Below, in pieces: positions 31,086-39,859 of a stretch of DNA of 64,000 nt. A model generated the notes under the pieces. The model had not been told where the DNA came from. It searched no databases and worked only from the letters and a program-made list of their open reading frames with translations. The translations under genes were made by a program, and so were the position numbers. The stretch is from Burkholderiales bacterium (GTDB taxonomy: Bacteria > Pseudomonadota > Gammaproteobacteria > Burkholderiales > Burkholderiaceae_C), in contig CANGHK010000003.1 of NCBI GenBank assembly GCA_947453625.1, positions 62,001 through 126,000 of the forward strand, in the 5' to 3' direction. Within the stretch, counting starts at the first letter, position 1; each line of letters starts with the position of its first letter.

Positions 31086-32336
31086 GTGGCTGTTCTGAAA
31101 CTGCTGGACGGGACCCGAATCCTGGATTTGTCTCGCGTGCTGGCCGGCCCCTGGGCGGGCCAGATCCTGGCCGACTACGGTGCCGACGTGATCAAGGTCG
31201 AGCGGCCGGTGATCGGCGACGACACCCGGGCCTGGGGCCCGCCCTGGTGGGGCGATCCGGCCGACCGGATGTCGGCCTACTACCTCAGCACCAACCGCGG
31301 CAAGCGCTCGATCGCGATCGACATCGCCAGTGCCGAAGGCGCAGCCAGCGTGCGCCAGCTCGCGCTGCAGGCCGACGTGCTGCTGGAGAACTACAAGGTC
31401 GGCCAACTGGCCAAGTACGGCCTGGACTACGCCACGCTCTCGGCGTTGAACCCGCGGCTGGTGTACTGCTCGGTCACCGGCTACGGCCAGGACGGGCCGA
31501 TGGCCCAGGCGGCAGGCTACGACTTCGCGATCCAGGCCACCGGCGGCCTGATGAGCGTGACCGGCGAGAAAGACGGCACGCCCGGCAGCCAGCCGCAAAA
31601 AGTGGGCGTGGCGGTGGCCGATCTGTTCACCGGCACCTTTGCCACCACCGCGATCCTGGCCGCCTTGATCGAGCGCGGCCGCACCGGCCGGGGCCGGCAC
31701 ATCGACGCCGCGCTGCTCGACGTGCAGGTGGCGATGCTGGCCAACCAGGCCAGCAACTTCCTGGTCGGCGGCCTGACCCCGGTACGCATGGGCAATGCCC
31801 ACATGAACGTCGTGCCCTACCAGGTGTTCGCCACCCAGGACGGCCACATCGTGCTGGCGGTGGGCAACGACGGGCAGTTCGCCCGTTTCTGCGAATTGGC
31901 GGGCCACGCGGCGGTGGCGCGGGACCCGCGCTACGCCGCCAATTCAGGCCGGATCACGCACCGCGACAGCTTGATCCCGCTGCTGGCGGGCTGGATGCTG
32001 GGCCGCACCACGCTGGACTGGGTGGCGCTGCTCGAACCGAACGCCGTGCCCTGCGCGCCCATACTCGACCTGCCGGGCGTGTTCAAGCATCCGCAAGTGG
32101 TCGCGCGGGGGATGCAGGCCGACATAGCCAGCGGCGGCGACCGGCCGATGCCGCTGGTGGCCAACCCGATGCGCTTCGACGGCCAGCGCGCGATCGCCGA
32201 CCAGGCCCCGCCCGGCCTGGACGCCCAAGGCGACGCGCTGCGGGCCGCCCTGGCGCGCCAGGCAGGCTGGCCAGCGCGCGACGCTGCAGCCACCGGGCAT
32301 ACCCAACCCACCGAGCCCGACCATGACCTCGCCTGA
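31086..32336 (+). CDS. CaiB/BaiF family CoA transferase
   Basis: Class III CoA transferase of 416 residues. A GTG start is chosen because GGAG sits five bases upstream and the protein then begins MAVLKLLDGTRILDLSRVLA. Family segments include GPWAGQILADYGADVIKVER, TNRGKRSIAIDIAS, the catalytic Asp in AAGYDFAIQATGGLMSVTG, and RGRHIDAALLDVQVAML. Next to gcdH it is best explained as succinyl-CoA:glutarate CoA transferase (SUGCT-like), making glutaryl-CoA; substrate is inferred from context only. Its last 14 bases overlap selD. Confidence 0.88.
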   Translation: MAVLKLLDGTRILDLSRVLAGPWAGQILADYGADVIKVERPVIGDDTRAWGPPWWGDPADRMSAYYLSTNRGKRSIAIDIASAEGAASVRQLALQADVLLENYKVGQLAKYGLDYATLSALNPRLVYCSVTGYGQDGPMAQAAGYDFAIQATGGLMSVTGEKDGTPGSQPQKVGVAVADLFTGTFATTAILAALIERGRTGRGRHIDAALLDVQVAMLANQASNFLVGGLTPVRMGNAHMNVVPYQVFATQDGHIVLAVGNDGQFARFCELAGHAAVARDPRYAANSGRITHRDSLIPLLAGWMLGRTTLDWVALLEPNAVPCAPILDLPGVFKHPQVVARGMQADIASGGDRPMPLVANPMRFDGQRAIADQAPPGLDAQGDALRAALARQAGWPARDAAATGHTQPTEPDHDLA

Positions 32337-33426
32337 CCCGCTGGCCTCGCCCCAGCCCGAACCGCGCCTGACATCCTTGTCGCATGGCGGCGGCTGCGGC
32401 TGCAAGATCGCCCCCGGCGTGCTGTCGGAGATCCTGAAGGGCACGGCGGCGATGCCTGTCCCGGCGGCGCTGCTGGTCGGCATCGAGACCGCCGACGACG
32501 CGGCGGTCTACCAGCTCAACGACGAGCAGGCGATCATCGCCACCACCGATTTCTTCATGCCCATCGTCGACGACCCGTTCGACTTCGGCCGCATCGCCGC
32601 CACCAACGCGATCAGCGATGTCTATGCGATGGGCGGCACACCGATCTTTGCGTTGGCATTGGTCGGCATGCCGATCAACGTGCTGTCGACCGCCACCATT
32701 GGCCGGGTGCTGGAAGGCGGCGCGTCGGTATGCCGCGCCGCGGGCATCCCGATCGCCGGTGGCCACACCATAGACTCGGTCGAGGCGATCTACGGTCTGG
32801 TCGCGCTGGGGCTGATCCACCCGAAACGCGTCAAGCGCAACGCCGACGCCCGCACCGGCGACAGGCTGGTGCTGGGCAAGCCGCTGGGCGTGGGCGTGAT
32901 GTCGGCGGCGCTGAAGAAGGCGCAGCTCGACGCAGCGGGCTATGCGCTGATGATGGACACCACCACCCAGCTCAACACCCCGGGGCCCGACCTGGCCGCG
33001 CTGCCCGGCGTGCATGCGATGACCGACGTCACCGGCTTCGGCTTGGCCGGCCATGGGCTGGAGATGGCGCGCGGCGCCGGCTGCCAGGTGCTGATCGACT
33101 GGGCTGCCGTGCCGCTGCTGGCCGGCGTGCGCGCGCTGGCCGGCCAGGGCTTCATCACCGGCGCGTCGGCCCGCAACTGGGCCGGTTATGGCGCCGAGGT
33201 GTCGCTGCCGGCCGGCTTTGCCGCCGAAGACCAGGCGCTGCTGAGCGATCCGCAGACCAGCGGCGGCCTGCTGGTGGCCTGCGACGCCGCCAGCGTGGAC
33301 GCGGTGCTGGCGATCTTCACCCGCCATGGGTTTGCGGCGGCGACGGTGGTCGGCGAGGTCGGCGCGGCGCTGGCCAAGGACGCGGGCCAAGCCGCCGACG
33401 GCCCGGCGCGGCTGGTGGTTCGCTGA
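32323..33426 (+). CDS. selD: Selenide, water dikinase
   Basis: Makes selenophosphate from selenide and ATP for selenocysteine and/or selenouridine. 367 residues. The catalytic pair corresponds to Cys25 and Lys28 in SLSHGGGCGCKIAPG; the position that is selenocysteine in some species is cysteine here. ATP-site segments are TTDFFMPIVDDPFDFGRIAA, NAISDVYAMGG and GGHTIDSVEAIYGL, and LLSDPQTSGGLLVA lies in the C-terminal domain. It overlaps the unrelated CoA transferase gene. selA, selB, the selenocysteine tRNA gene and mnmH are not in the window. Confidence 0.95.
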   Translation: MTSPDPLASPQPEPRLTSLSHGGGCGCKIAPGVLSEILKGTAAMPVPAALLVGIETADDAAVYQLNDEQAIIATTDFFMPIVDDPFDFGRIAATNAISDVYAMGGTPIFALALVGMPINVLSTATIGRVLEGGASVCRAAGIPIAGGHTIDSVEAIYGLVALGLIHPKRVKRNADARTGDRLVLGKPLGVGVMSAALKKAQLDAAGYALMMDTTTQLNTPGPDLAALPGVHAMTDVTGFGLAGHGLEMARGAGCQVLIDWAAVPLLAGVRALAGQGFITGASARNWAGYGAEVSLPAGFAAEDQALLSDPQTSGGLLVACDAASVDAVLAIFTRHGFAAATVVGEVGAALAKDAGQAADGPARLVVR

Positions 33427-33447
33427 AGGCTGCGCTGAAGGCGGTCG

Positions 33448-33614
33448 CTCAGAGGCTGAGAGGAATTCGAGCGTGACCGAGCAACGTGCCAAAACGTGCT
33501 CGATCTAGGCGCAAAGCGCAGACATAGCCCGAGCTATGGCGAGCATTTGCAACGACGAGCGGGTGCGTTTTGGCGTGGTGAGCGGGCATGATCGAAAAAC
33601 TCTCAGTCTCTCAG
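33448..33614. repeat. 167-bp palindromic repeat, copy 1
   Basis: Near-identical (seven substitutions, no indel) to the element at 44,614-44,780. The ends are inverted repeats (CTCAGAGGCTGAGAG against CTCTCAGTCTCTCAG). The exact centre is the inverted repeat CATAGCCCGAGCTATG (33,523-33,538, one mismatch in this copy). The flanks pair imperfectly along the whole length, for example GTGCCAAAACG on the left with CGTTTTGGCGT on the right. It lies between selD and the convergent methyltransferase-like gene, whose TGA stop is inside the right end. Confidence 0.85.
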
Positions 33615-34357
33615 ACCGTCTCGGCCTTCAGCGCCGACAGCACCCGCGCCATCTCGGGCTGCAGCGATTTCCAGGCCCCGGCATCCAGACCCGGCGGCCG
33701 GCGCAGCGGGCCGATGCGCAGCGCCGCCAGCGCCGCGTCCTTGCCGGCAAAGACGATGCTGTTGCTGCGGTCGCTGTCGTCGACCGCCAGCGCGGCGCCG
33801 GCAAAGCTGCGCCGGATGCGCTCGAGCTGCTGCGGGTACTGCGGATGGCCGGCATGCAGGTTGACGACCAGCAGGCCGCCGGGCGCCAGGGTCTCGTAAC
33901 AGCCGTCGTAGAAACGCTGCGAGCTCAAGGCCTCGGGCAGGCCGTCATAGTCGAAACCGTCGACCAGCAGCACCTCGAAGCGCGCCGGCGGGCCGCGCAC
34001 GAAATCGGCCCCATCGCCCAGCTCGACGCCGAAGCGCGGGCCGTCGGGCGGCACCTGGAACTCGTCGCGCAGCGCCAGCACATGCGGGTTGATCTCGACC
34101 ACCTGCATCCGCGTGCCGGGCAGTTGCCGGTGGCAGAACTTGGCCATCGACCCGCCGCCCAGGCCGATCATCGCCAGCCGGGCCGGCGCGGGGCAGAACA
34201 GCAGGAAACCCATCATCAGCCTCGTGTACTCGAGGTCGAGCGCATCGGGGTGCCGCAAGTCCATCCGGCTCTGCAACTCGCTGATCGAGAAATGCAAGGC
34301 CTTGGTCGTCAGCGTCACCTGCACATAGGGTTTGACATGGGTCGAATCGTTGCTCAT
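33611..34357 (-). CDS. Spermidine-synthase-like SAM-binding protein
   Basis: 248 residues with a Rossmann SAM/dcSAM-binding core: RLAMIGLGGGSMAKFCHRQL (motif I), VVEINPHVLALRDEF (acidic residue after strand 2), GDGADFVRG and VLLVDGFDYDGLPEAL. This resembles polyamine (spermidine) synthases, but the usual DExYHE-type active-site pattern is not evident, so polyamine synthesis is not assured; a methyltransferase is the alternative. Start MSNDSTHVKPYVQVTLTTKA. It ends inside the palindromic repeat and lies 56 bases upstream of paaZ's stop on the same strand. Confidence 0.75.
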   Translation of the reverse strand: MSNDSTHVKPYVQVTLTTKALHFSISELQSRMDLRHPDALDLEYTRLMMGFLLFCPAPARLAMIGLGGGSMAKFCHRQLPGTRMQVVEINPHVLALRDEFQVPPDGPRFGVELGDGADFVRGPPARFEVLLVDGFDYDGLPEALSSQRFYDGCYETLAPGGLLVVNLHAGHPQYPQQLERIRRSFAGAALAVDDSDRSNSIVFAGKDAALAALRIGPLRRPPGLDAGAWKSLQPEMARVLSALKAETV

Positions 34358-34413
34358 CCCAACCCAGTATGCACCCCGGCGCCGGCGCGGCCAGTCCACC
34401 TGGCCGCACCGGT

Positions 34414-36459
34414 TCAACCGCGCTTGGCCACCAGGGTCAGGATGTCGTAGCTCGCCACCAGCTCACCGCGCTGGTTGCTGACCTCCACATCCCAGGCCAC
34501 CACGCCCTGCCCTTTGCCCTGGGCGTCGGTCTTGTTGCGGTCGGTCTTGCGCTTGCAGGTCAGCCTGGCCTGGATCGTGTCGCCTATGCCTACCGGCTTG
34601 ACGAAGCGCAGGCTGTCCAGGCCGTAGTTGGCCAGCACCGGGCCGGGCGCGGGCGAGACGAACAGCCCGGCCGCCGCCGACAGCACGAAGTAGCCATGCG
34701 CGATGCGCTGGCCGAAGGGGCTGGCACGCGCCGCCTCCTCGTCGAAATGCATGTAGAAGTAATCGCCCGAGATGCCGCCGAAGTTGATCAGGTCGGCCTC
34801 GCCGACGGTGCGGCGGTGCGTCAGCAGCGACTCGCCGATCTGAACCTCCTCGAAGTGGCGGCGGAACGGGTGCACGCCGGTCTCGATCAGCGCCGCGCCG
34901 CGCACGAACTCACCGGTGACGGCGCTGAGCATCGTCGGCGATCCCTGGAGCGCGGCGCGCTGCAGGAAATGCTTGACTGCGCGCAGGCCGCCCAACTCCT
35001 CGCCACCACCTGCTCGGCCCGGACCGCCATGCTTGAGCTGTGGCAGCGGCGCGCCGTGGCCGGTGGATTCGAGCGCCGAGACACGGTCCAGGATGTGCAG
35101 CCGGCCGTGCAGGGCCGCCAGCTGAGGGATCACCCGCGCCGCCACCTGCGGGCTGCGGGTGACCAGCGTGGCCACCAGGCTGCCGCGGCCGCGCGCGGCC
35201 AGCGCGACCGCCTCGTCGATCTCGTCGTAGGGCATCACCGTGCTGACCGGGCCGAAGGCCTCGATGTCGTGCACCGAATCGACGTCCATAGGCCGTTGGC
35301 AGACGAGCAGCGTGGGGGCGAAAAACGCGCCGGCGGCCACGCCCGCGCCCAGCGGCGTGAACCCGACACCGCCGTCGTAGGCCAGCTCAGTGTCTCGCCG
35401 CAGCAGCGCCACCCGCTCGGCCACGTCGGCCTGCTGGGCCTGCGAGGCCAGCGCGCCCATGGTCACGCCCGCGACTGCCGGGTCGCCCACGACCACTTTG
35501 GCCAGCCGTTCGCGCAGCGCCGAGACCACCGCATCGACTTGCTGGCGCGGCACGATGGCGCGGCGGATCGCGGTGCATTTCTGGCCGGCCTTGGCGGTCA
35601 TCTCGCGCGCCACCTCGCGGATGAAGAGATCGAATTCGGCGTCGTCCGGCATCACGTCGTCGGCCAGGATCGCGCAGTTCAGGCTGTCGGCTTCGGCGTT
35701 GAAGGGGATGCTGCGCCGCACCAGGTTCGGATGGACACGCAGCCGGGCCGCGGTGTCGGCCGAACCGGTGAAGGTGACGATGTCCTGCTCGCTCAGACGT
35801 TCCAGCAGGTCGCCGGTGCCGCCTATCACCAGTTGCAGCGCGCCCTCGGGCAGGATGCCCGACTGCACGATCAACCGCATCGCCGCCTCGGTCAGGTAGC
35901 TGGTGGCAGTCGCCGGCTTGCCTATGCACGGCATGCCGGCCAGAAAGCTGGGCGCGAACTTCTCCAGCAGGCCCCAGACCGGGAAGTTGAAGGCGTTGAT
36001 GTGCAGCGCCAGGCCGCCACGCGGCACCAGGATGTGGCTGCCGGCAAAACCGCCCTGCTTGCCGAGCCCAAAAGCCGGGCCCTCGTGCACCAGGTTGCCC
36101 GAGGGCAGCTCGTTGCTGCCGATCGCGGCATAGGCGGACAAGGTGCCGCTGCCGCCCTCGATGTCGACCGCGCTGTCGGCGCGGGTAGCGCCGGTGTGGG
36201 CCGACACCGCGTAGAGCGCCTCCTTGTGCTGGCCCAGGTATTTGGCCAGGGCCTTCAGGCGTTCGGCGCGCTGCTGGAAATCCAGCGCCATCAGGCTGGG
36301 CAGGCCGACCCGGCGGGCATGCTGCACCGCCTCGTCGAAGTCGATCGCTTCGTCATGGGTATGGGCCACGGCGCTGCCGTTGACGGCGCTGCGCAAGGTC
36401 GTCGCAGGCTGTCGGCCTATCCAGCGGCCGCCGATGTAGCTTTGCAGGGTGGAGGTCAT
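34414..36459 (-). CDS. paaZ: Oxepin-CoA hydrolase / semialdehyde dehydrogenase
   Basis: Bifunctional phenylacetate enzyme of 681 residues. The C-terminal MaoC-like hydratase opens oxepin-CoA, and the N-terminal aldehyde dehydrogenase oxidises the resulting semialdehyde before it cyclises. ALDH signs are HINAFNFPVWGLLEKFAPSF, the glutamate in FNAEADSLNCAI and the catalytic cysteine in AGQKCTAIRRAIVP. The hydratase has GDYFYMHFDEEAA with SPFGQRIAHGYFVLSAAAG. The start overlaps the paaR stop as ATGA, so regulator and enzyme are coupled. Confidence 0.96.
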   Translation of the reverse strand: MTSTLQSYIGGRWIGRQPATTLRSAVNGSAVAHTHDEAIDFDEAVQHARRVGLPSLMALDFQQRAERLKALAKYLGQHKEALYAVSAHTGATRADSAVDIEGGSGTLSAYAAIGSNELPSGNLVHEGPAFGLGKQGGFAGSHILVPRGGLALHINAFNFPVWGLLEKFAPSFLAGMPCIGKPATATSYLTEAAMRLIVQSGILPEGALQLVIGGTGDLLERLSEQDIVTFTGSADTAARLRVHPNLVRRSIPFNAEADSLNCAILADDVMPDDAEFDLFIREVAREMTAKAGQKCTAIRRAIVPRQQVDAVVSALRERLAKVVVGDPAVAGVTMGALASQAQQADVAERVALLRRDTELAYDGGVGFTPLGAGVAAGAFFAPTLLVCQRPMDVDSVHDIEAFGPVSTVMPYDEIDEAVALAARGRGSLVATLVTRSPQVAARVIPQLAALHGRLHILDRVSALESTGHGAPLPQLKHGGPGRAGGGEELGGLRAVKHFLQRAALQGSPTMLSAVTGEFVRGAALIETGVHPFRRHFEEVQIGESLLTHRRTVGEADLINFGGISGDYFYMHFDEEAARASPFGQRIAHGYFVLSAAAGLFVSPAPGPVLANYGLDSLRFVKPVGIGDTIQARLTCKRKTDRNKTDAQGKGQGVVAWDVEVSNQRGELVASYDILTLVAKRG

Positions 36460-37076
36460 GGATTGTTGTCTTTCAGGCTTGGGGGCTGGACGGCCGGCAG
36501 GCCACCCAGGAACAAATCGGCCACCATAGGCGCCAGCGTGTCGTAGGCCAGCGCGCCGTCGGGCTGCACCCAGGTGAACATCCAGTTGATCATGCCGAAC
36601 AGCAGCATGGTCATCGGCGTGGCGAGCGCGGCGGCCTGCAACTCGGGCCGCAGCCCGGCCACGGCCTGGGCAAAGCCGCGCACCACCGCGCGCTCCTGGT
36701 CGAGGATGCGCTGGCGGTCCGCCGGCGCCAGGAAGCGCGTGTCCTCGGTCAGCACCCGGTGCGCATGCTGGGCGCCGGCGTATTCCTCGACGATGCGGCG
36801 GATCAGCGTGCGCAGCCGCAACTCGGGCGCCAGGCCTTCGGCCAGCACCTCGGCCACCAAGGACACGAGCTTGCCGACATGGCCCTCGGCAATGCTGACC
36901 AGCAAGGTGTACTTGTCGCGGTAGTAGTGGTAGAGCGTGGCCTTGGACAGGCCGCAGGCCAGCGCCACCTCGTTCATCGACGTGGCCGGGTAGCCGCGCT
37001 GGGCAAACAGCGCGGCGGCCTGCGCCAGGATCAGCTCACGCTGATCGTCGTATCCGGCTGCGCGGCCGCGTGCCAT
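36456..37076 (-). CDS. paaR: TetR-type repressor of the phenylacetate genes
   Basis: 206 residues with an N-terminal HTH: LILAQAAALFAQRGYPATSM, then NEVALACGLSKATLYHYYRD. The rest is a ligand-binding helical domain. Beta-proteobacterial paa clusters are controlled by a TetR protein, PaaR, that senses phenylacetyl-CoA; location between paaE and paaZ supports this identity. A matching inverted repeat is found upstream of paaI at 42,873. Confidence 0.88.
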   Translation of the reverse strand: MARGRAAGYDDQRELILAQAAALFAQRGYPATSMNEVALACGLSKATLYHYYRDKYTLLVSIAEGHVGKLVSLVAEVLAEGLAPELRLRTLIRRIVEEYAGAQHAHRVLTEDTRFLAPADRQRILDQERAVVRGFAQAVAGLRPELQAAALATPMTMLLFGMINWMFTWVQPDGALAYDTLAPMVADLFLGGLPAVQPPSLKDNNP

Positions 37077-37091
37077 CGGTTCGGGACCGGC

Positions 37092-38183
37092 TCAACGCTC
37101 GTCGAAGGACAAGACAACGAAGGGCGTGATCGGATGGGCCTGGCAGGTCAGCACGAAGCCGGCCGCGACGTCGGCCTTGTCGAGCGCAAAGTTGCGCTCC
37201 ATCCGCACATCGCCCTCCACCACCTTGGCGCGGCAGGTGCCGCAGACACCCGAGGTGCAGGAGAACGGCAGTTCCAGGCCGGCCGCCGAGGCCGCGTCCA
37301 GGATGCTGGGCTGGTCGCGATTGAAATCGATCTCGCGCCGCAGCCCGTCGCGCACGATCACGACGCGGGCCTGCTCGGCGTCGCCCGGCCTGGCCTCGTG
37401 GATCACCGCGCCGACCGGTTGGCCGGCGCCGTCCGGGCTGGCGACGCCGAAACGCTCGATGTGGATGCGGTCCTCGGGCAGGCCGGCGGCCAGCAAGGCC
37501 GCCTCGACCTCGTCGTTCATCTGGAACGGGCCGCAGAGGTAGGCATGGGCGATTGCCGCCGCAGGCAGCACGCTGGACAGGAACTCGCCGATCTTGGCGC
37601 GGTTCATCAGCCCCATGTTCAAGGGTGAGTCAGTTTGCTCGTCGGAGAACACATGCTGCAGCACCAGCCGCGTCATGTAGCGGTTCTTCAAGTCCTCGAT
37701 TTCCTCCTTGAACATCGTCGACTTGAGCGAGCGGTTGCCGTAGACCAGCGTGAAGCGGCTGTGCGGCTCGCGCGCCAGCACCGTCTTCATGATCGACAGG
37801 ATGGGCGTGATGCCGCTGCCGCCGGCAAAGCCGACATGGTGGCGCCGCGCCGCCGGGTCGAGCGGCACGAAGAAGCGGCCTTGCGGCGCCATCACGTCGA
37901 TGCTGTCGCCGGGCTGCAGTTGCTCGTTGATCCAGTTAGAGAACACCCCGCCCCTGACCTTGCGCACGCCCACCCGCAACTCGCCGTCGTCGACGCCGGC
38001 GCAGATCGAGTACGAGCGGCGCAAGTCGCGGCCGGCGATCTCCTTGCGCAAGGTCAGGTACTGGCCTTGCGTGAAGCCGAAGGTCGCGCGCAGCTCGGCA
38101 GGCACCTCGAAGCTGACGATCACCGCCTCCAAGGTGTCGGGCTCGACAGCGCGCACGCGCAAGGGGTGGAACAGGACACTCAT
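37092..38183 (-). CDS. paaE: Phenylacetyl-CoA epoxidase reductase subunit
   Basis: 363 residues: an FAD domain (RRSYSICAGVDDGELRVGVR), an NAD(P)H domain (GFAGGSGITPILSIM) and a C-terminal plant-type 2Fe-2S ferredoxin domain with SCTSGVCGTCRAKVVEG and the fourth cysteine in FVLTCQAHP. It passes electrons from NADPH to the PaaA di-iron centre. It is separated from paaD by 31 bases and from paaR by 15. Confidence 0.96.
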   Translation of the reverse strand: MSVLFHPLRVRAVEPDTLEAVIVSFEVPAELRATFGFTQGQYLTLRKEIAGRDLRRSYSICAGVDDGELRVGVRKVRGGVFSNWINEQLQPGDSIDVMAPQGRFFVPLDPAARRHHVGFAGGSGITPILSIMKTVLAREPHSRFTLVYGNRSLKSTMFKEEIEDLKNRYMTRLVLQHVFSDEQTDSPLNMGLMNRAKIGEFLSSVLPAAAIAHAYLCGPFQMNDEVEAALLAAGLPEDRIHIERFGVASPDGAGQPVGAVIHEARPGDAEQARVVIVRDGLRREIDFNRDQPSILDAASAAGLELPFSCTSGVCGTCRAKVVEGDVRMERNFALDKADVAAGFVLTCQAHPITPFVVLSFDER

Positions 38184-38214
38184 GGCAGCGTGCTTTCTGG
38201 GAAATATCTGGCGG

Positions 38215-38751
38215 TCATATCGGCTTGAAGTGCTCGAAGGGCTCGCGGCAGGCGATGCAGCGGTAGAGCGACTTGCAGGCGGTCGACCCGAAGGCCGACA
38301 GCTGTTCGGTCTGCGCGCTGCCGCAGCGCGGGCAGGTCAGCGCGGGCGCGACGCGTCGGCGCACGATGCGCACCGGCACGCCCTCGGCCGGGTTCGTCAG
38401 GTGCGCCGGCCCGGGCGGCGCGATGCCGTACGCCAGCAGCTTGCGCCGGCCGTCGTCGCTGATCCAGTCGGTCGTCCAGGCCGGGGCGCGGCGCAGCGTC
38501 ACCCGGGCCGGCCCGAGGCCGGCGGCGGCGATCGCGGCCAGGCAGTCCTGCGTGATGACTTCGGTGGCCGGGCAGCCCGAGTAGGTCGGCGTCAGCACGA
38601 TTTCCAGACCGTCGCCCTGCTCGATGACCTCGCGCACGATGCCCAGGTCGCGCACCGACAGCGCCGGCACCTCGGGGTCGAGCACCTGGCCCAGCACGGC
38701 CCAGGCGCGGTTGACCCGGGTTGCGGTCAACGACGCAGCGTCACTCACCAC
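38215..38751 (-). CDS. paaD: Phenylacetyl-CoA epoxidase maturation protein PaaD
   Basis: 178 residues. The MIP18/DUF59 domain (VLDPEVPALSVRDLGIVREV, LTPTYSGCPATEVI) is followed by a zinc-ribbon-like tail with CPRCG and CIAC. In other bacteria PaaD is needed for an active epoxidase, probably through Fe-S or di-iron assembly. Translation starts at GTG (two GTG codons in tandem), overlapping the paaC stop. Confidence 0.94.
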   Translation of the reverse strand: MVSDAASLTATRVNRAWAVLGQVLDPEVPALSVRDLGIVREVIEQGDGLEIVLTPTYSGCPATEVITQDCLAAIAAAGLGPARVTLRRAPAWTTDWISDDGRRKLLAYGIAPPGPAHLTNPAEGVPVRIVRRRVAPALTCPRCGSAQTEQLSAFGSTACKSLYRCIACREPFEHFKPI

Positions 38752-39512
38752 ACGCCGCCGGGAAAGGCCCGCTGCAACTGCTGCAACTCGGCCAGGATGC
38801 GGCCCATGTGCTCGCTGTGCAGGCCGCGCTTGCCGGTGCTGCGGAACGCCGAGTCCTTGGGCTGGGCCAGCGTGGCTTCGGCCAGCACCTCGGCCATCTC
38901 GGCATGCCAGGGCGATTGCATGGCCGACCAGGCCGGGCCGAGGCCGCTGGCCTGGGCCGCCGCATCCACCGCGTCATCCTCGAACAACTCGGGCGTGTAG
39001 CGCCACAACTCGCCCAGGGCTGACTCGCAGCGCCGGCGCGACTCGGCCGTGCCGTCGCCCAGCCGCACCAGCCAGTCGGCGGCATGTTGTTGGTGGTAGC
39101 GAGACTCCTTGATCGCCTTGCCGGCGATGGCCGCCAGTTCGGCGTCGCTGGAGTCCGCCAGCGCCGTCCACATCAGCTTGAACCAGGTCGCCACCATCAG
39201 GTTGCGCACCACCGCGAACGCGAAATCGCCGCGCGGCAACTCGACCAGCGTCGGGTTCAGGTAGTCGCGCTCGTCACGCAGAAAGGCGAGCTGGTCCTCG
39301 TCGAAGCCGCCGGCGCGCCCGGCATGGCTGAGCAGCGCCCGGGACTGGCCGATCAGGTCGAGCGCCATGTTGGTCAGCGCGATGTCTTCCTCGAGCGCCG
39401 GCGCATGGCCGCACCACTCGCCCAGGCGCTGGCCCAGGATCAAACAGGTGTCGCCCAGGCGCAGCAGGTAGCGCGTGGCGGGGTCATTGGTGATCTGGAT
39501 CGATGCGGTCAT
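38745..39512 (-). CDS. paaC: Phenylacetyl-CoA epoxidase subunit PaaC
   Basis: Structural, non-catalytic partner of PaaA, 255 residues of ferritin-like helices. Recognisable segments are RYLLRLGDTCLILGQRLGEW, LTNMALDLIGQSRALLSHAG, FLRDERDYLNPTLVELP and the KESRYHQQHAADWLVRLGDG run. The ATG chosen gives MTASIQITNDPA; an upstream open frame belongs to the paaB antisense frame. It overlaps paaD and follows paaB by 16 bases. Confidence 0.95.
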   Translation of the reverse strand: MTASIQITNDPATRYLLRLGDTCLILGQRLGEWCGHAPALEEDIALTNMALDLIGQSRALLSHAGRAGGFDEDQLAFLRDERDYLNPTLVELPRGDFAFAVVRNLMVATWFKLMWTALADSSDAELAAIAGKAIKESRYHQQHAADWLVRLGDGTAESRRRCESALGELWRYTPELFEDDAVDAAAQASGLGPAWSAMQSPWHAEMAEVLAEATLAQPKDSAFRSTGKRGLHSEHMGRILAELQQLQRAFPGGVW

Positions 39513-39528
39513 GGCGTGCAGTCCCCAC

Positions 39529-39840
39529 TCACATGTGATCCACTTCGGGCGGAAGTTTGTAGAAAGTCGGGTGGCGGTACACCTTGTCCTCGGCCGGGTC
39601 GAAGTACATCGCCTTGTCGGTCGGGTCGCTGGCGACGATCTGGTCGCTGCGCACCACCCAGACGCTGCTGCCTTCCTGGCGCCTTGTGTAGACGTCGCGT
39701 GCCATCTGGACCGCCATCTTCGGGTCGGACGCATGCAGGCTGCCGCAGTGCTTGTGGTCAAGCCCAGCCTTGGTGCGCACGAACACCTCCCACAACGGCC
39801 ATTCCTGGTCGATCGGCTGGGCGGCAATGTTGTCGGTCAT
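39529..39840 (-). CDS. paaB: Phenylacetyl-CoA epoxidase subunit PaaB
   Basis: 103 residues; a small bridging subunit of the epoxidase. It contains QEWPLWEVFVRTKAGLDHKH followed by CGSLHASDPKMAVQMARDVY, and WVVRSDQIVASDP, all typical of PaaB. It sits between paaA and paaC as in other clusters. Confidence 0.95.
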   Translation of the reverse strand: MTDNIAAQPIDQEWPLWEVFVRTKAGLDHKHCGSLHASDPKMAVQMARDVYTRRQEGSSVWVVRSDQIVASDPTDKAMYFDPAEDKVYRHPTFYKLPPEVDHM

Positions 39841-39859
39841 GTCGGTTCTCCGAGAGGAT

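Noticed and set aside
33536..33611. Short peptide frame beginning MASICNDERVRFGVV in both 167-bp repeats
   Set aside because: Same start in both copies simply because the DNA is nearly identical; the DNA is a palindrome and the frame continues into unrelated sequence in each copy.
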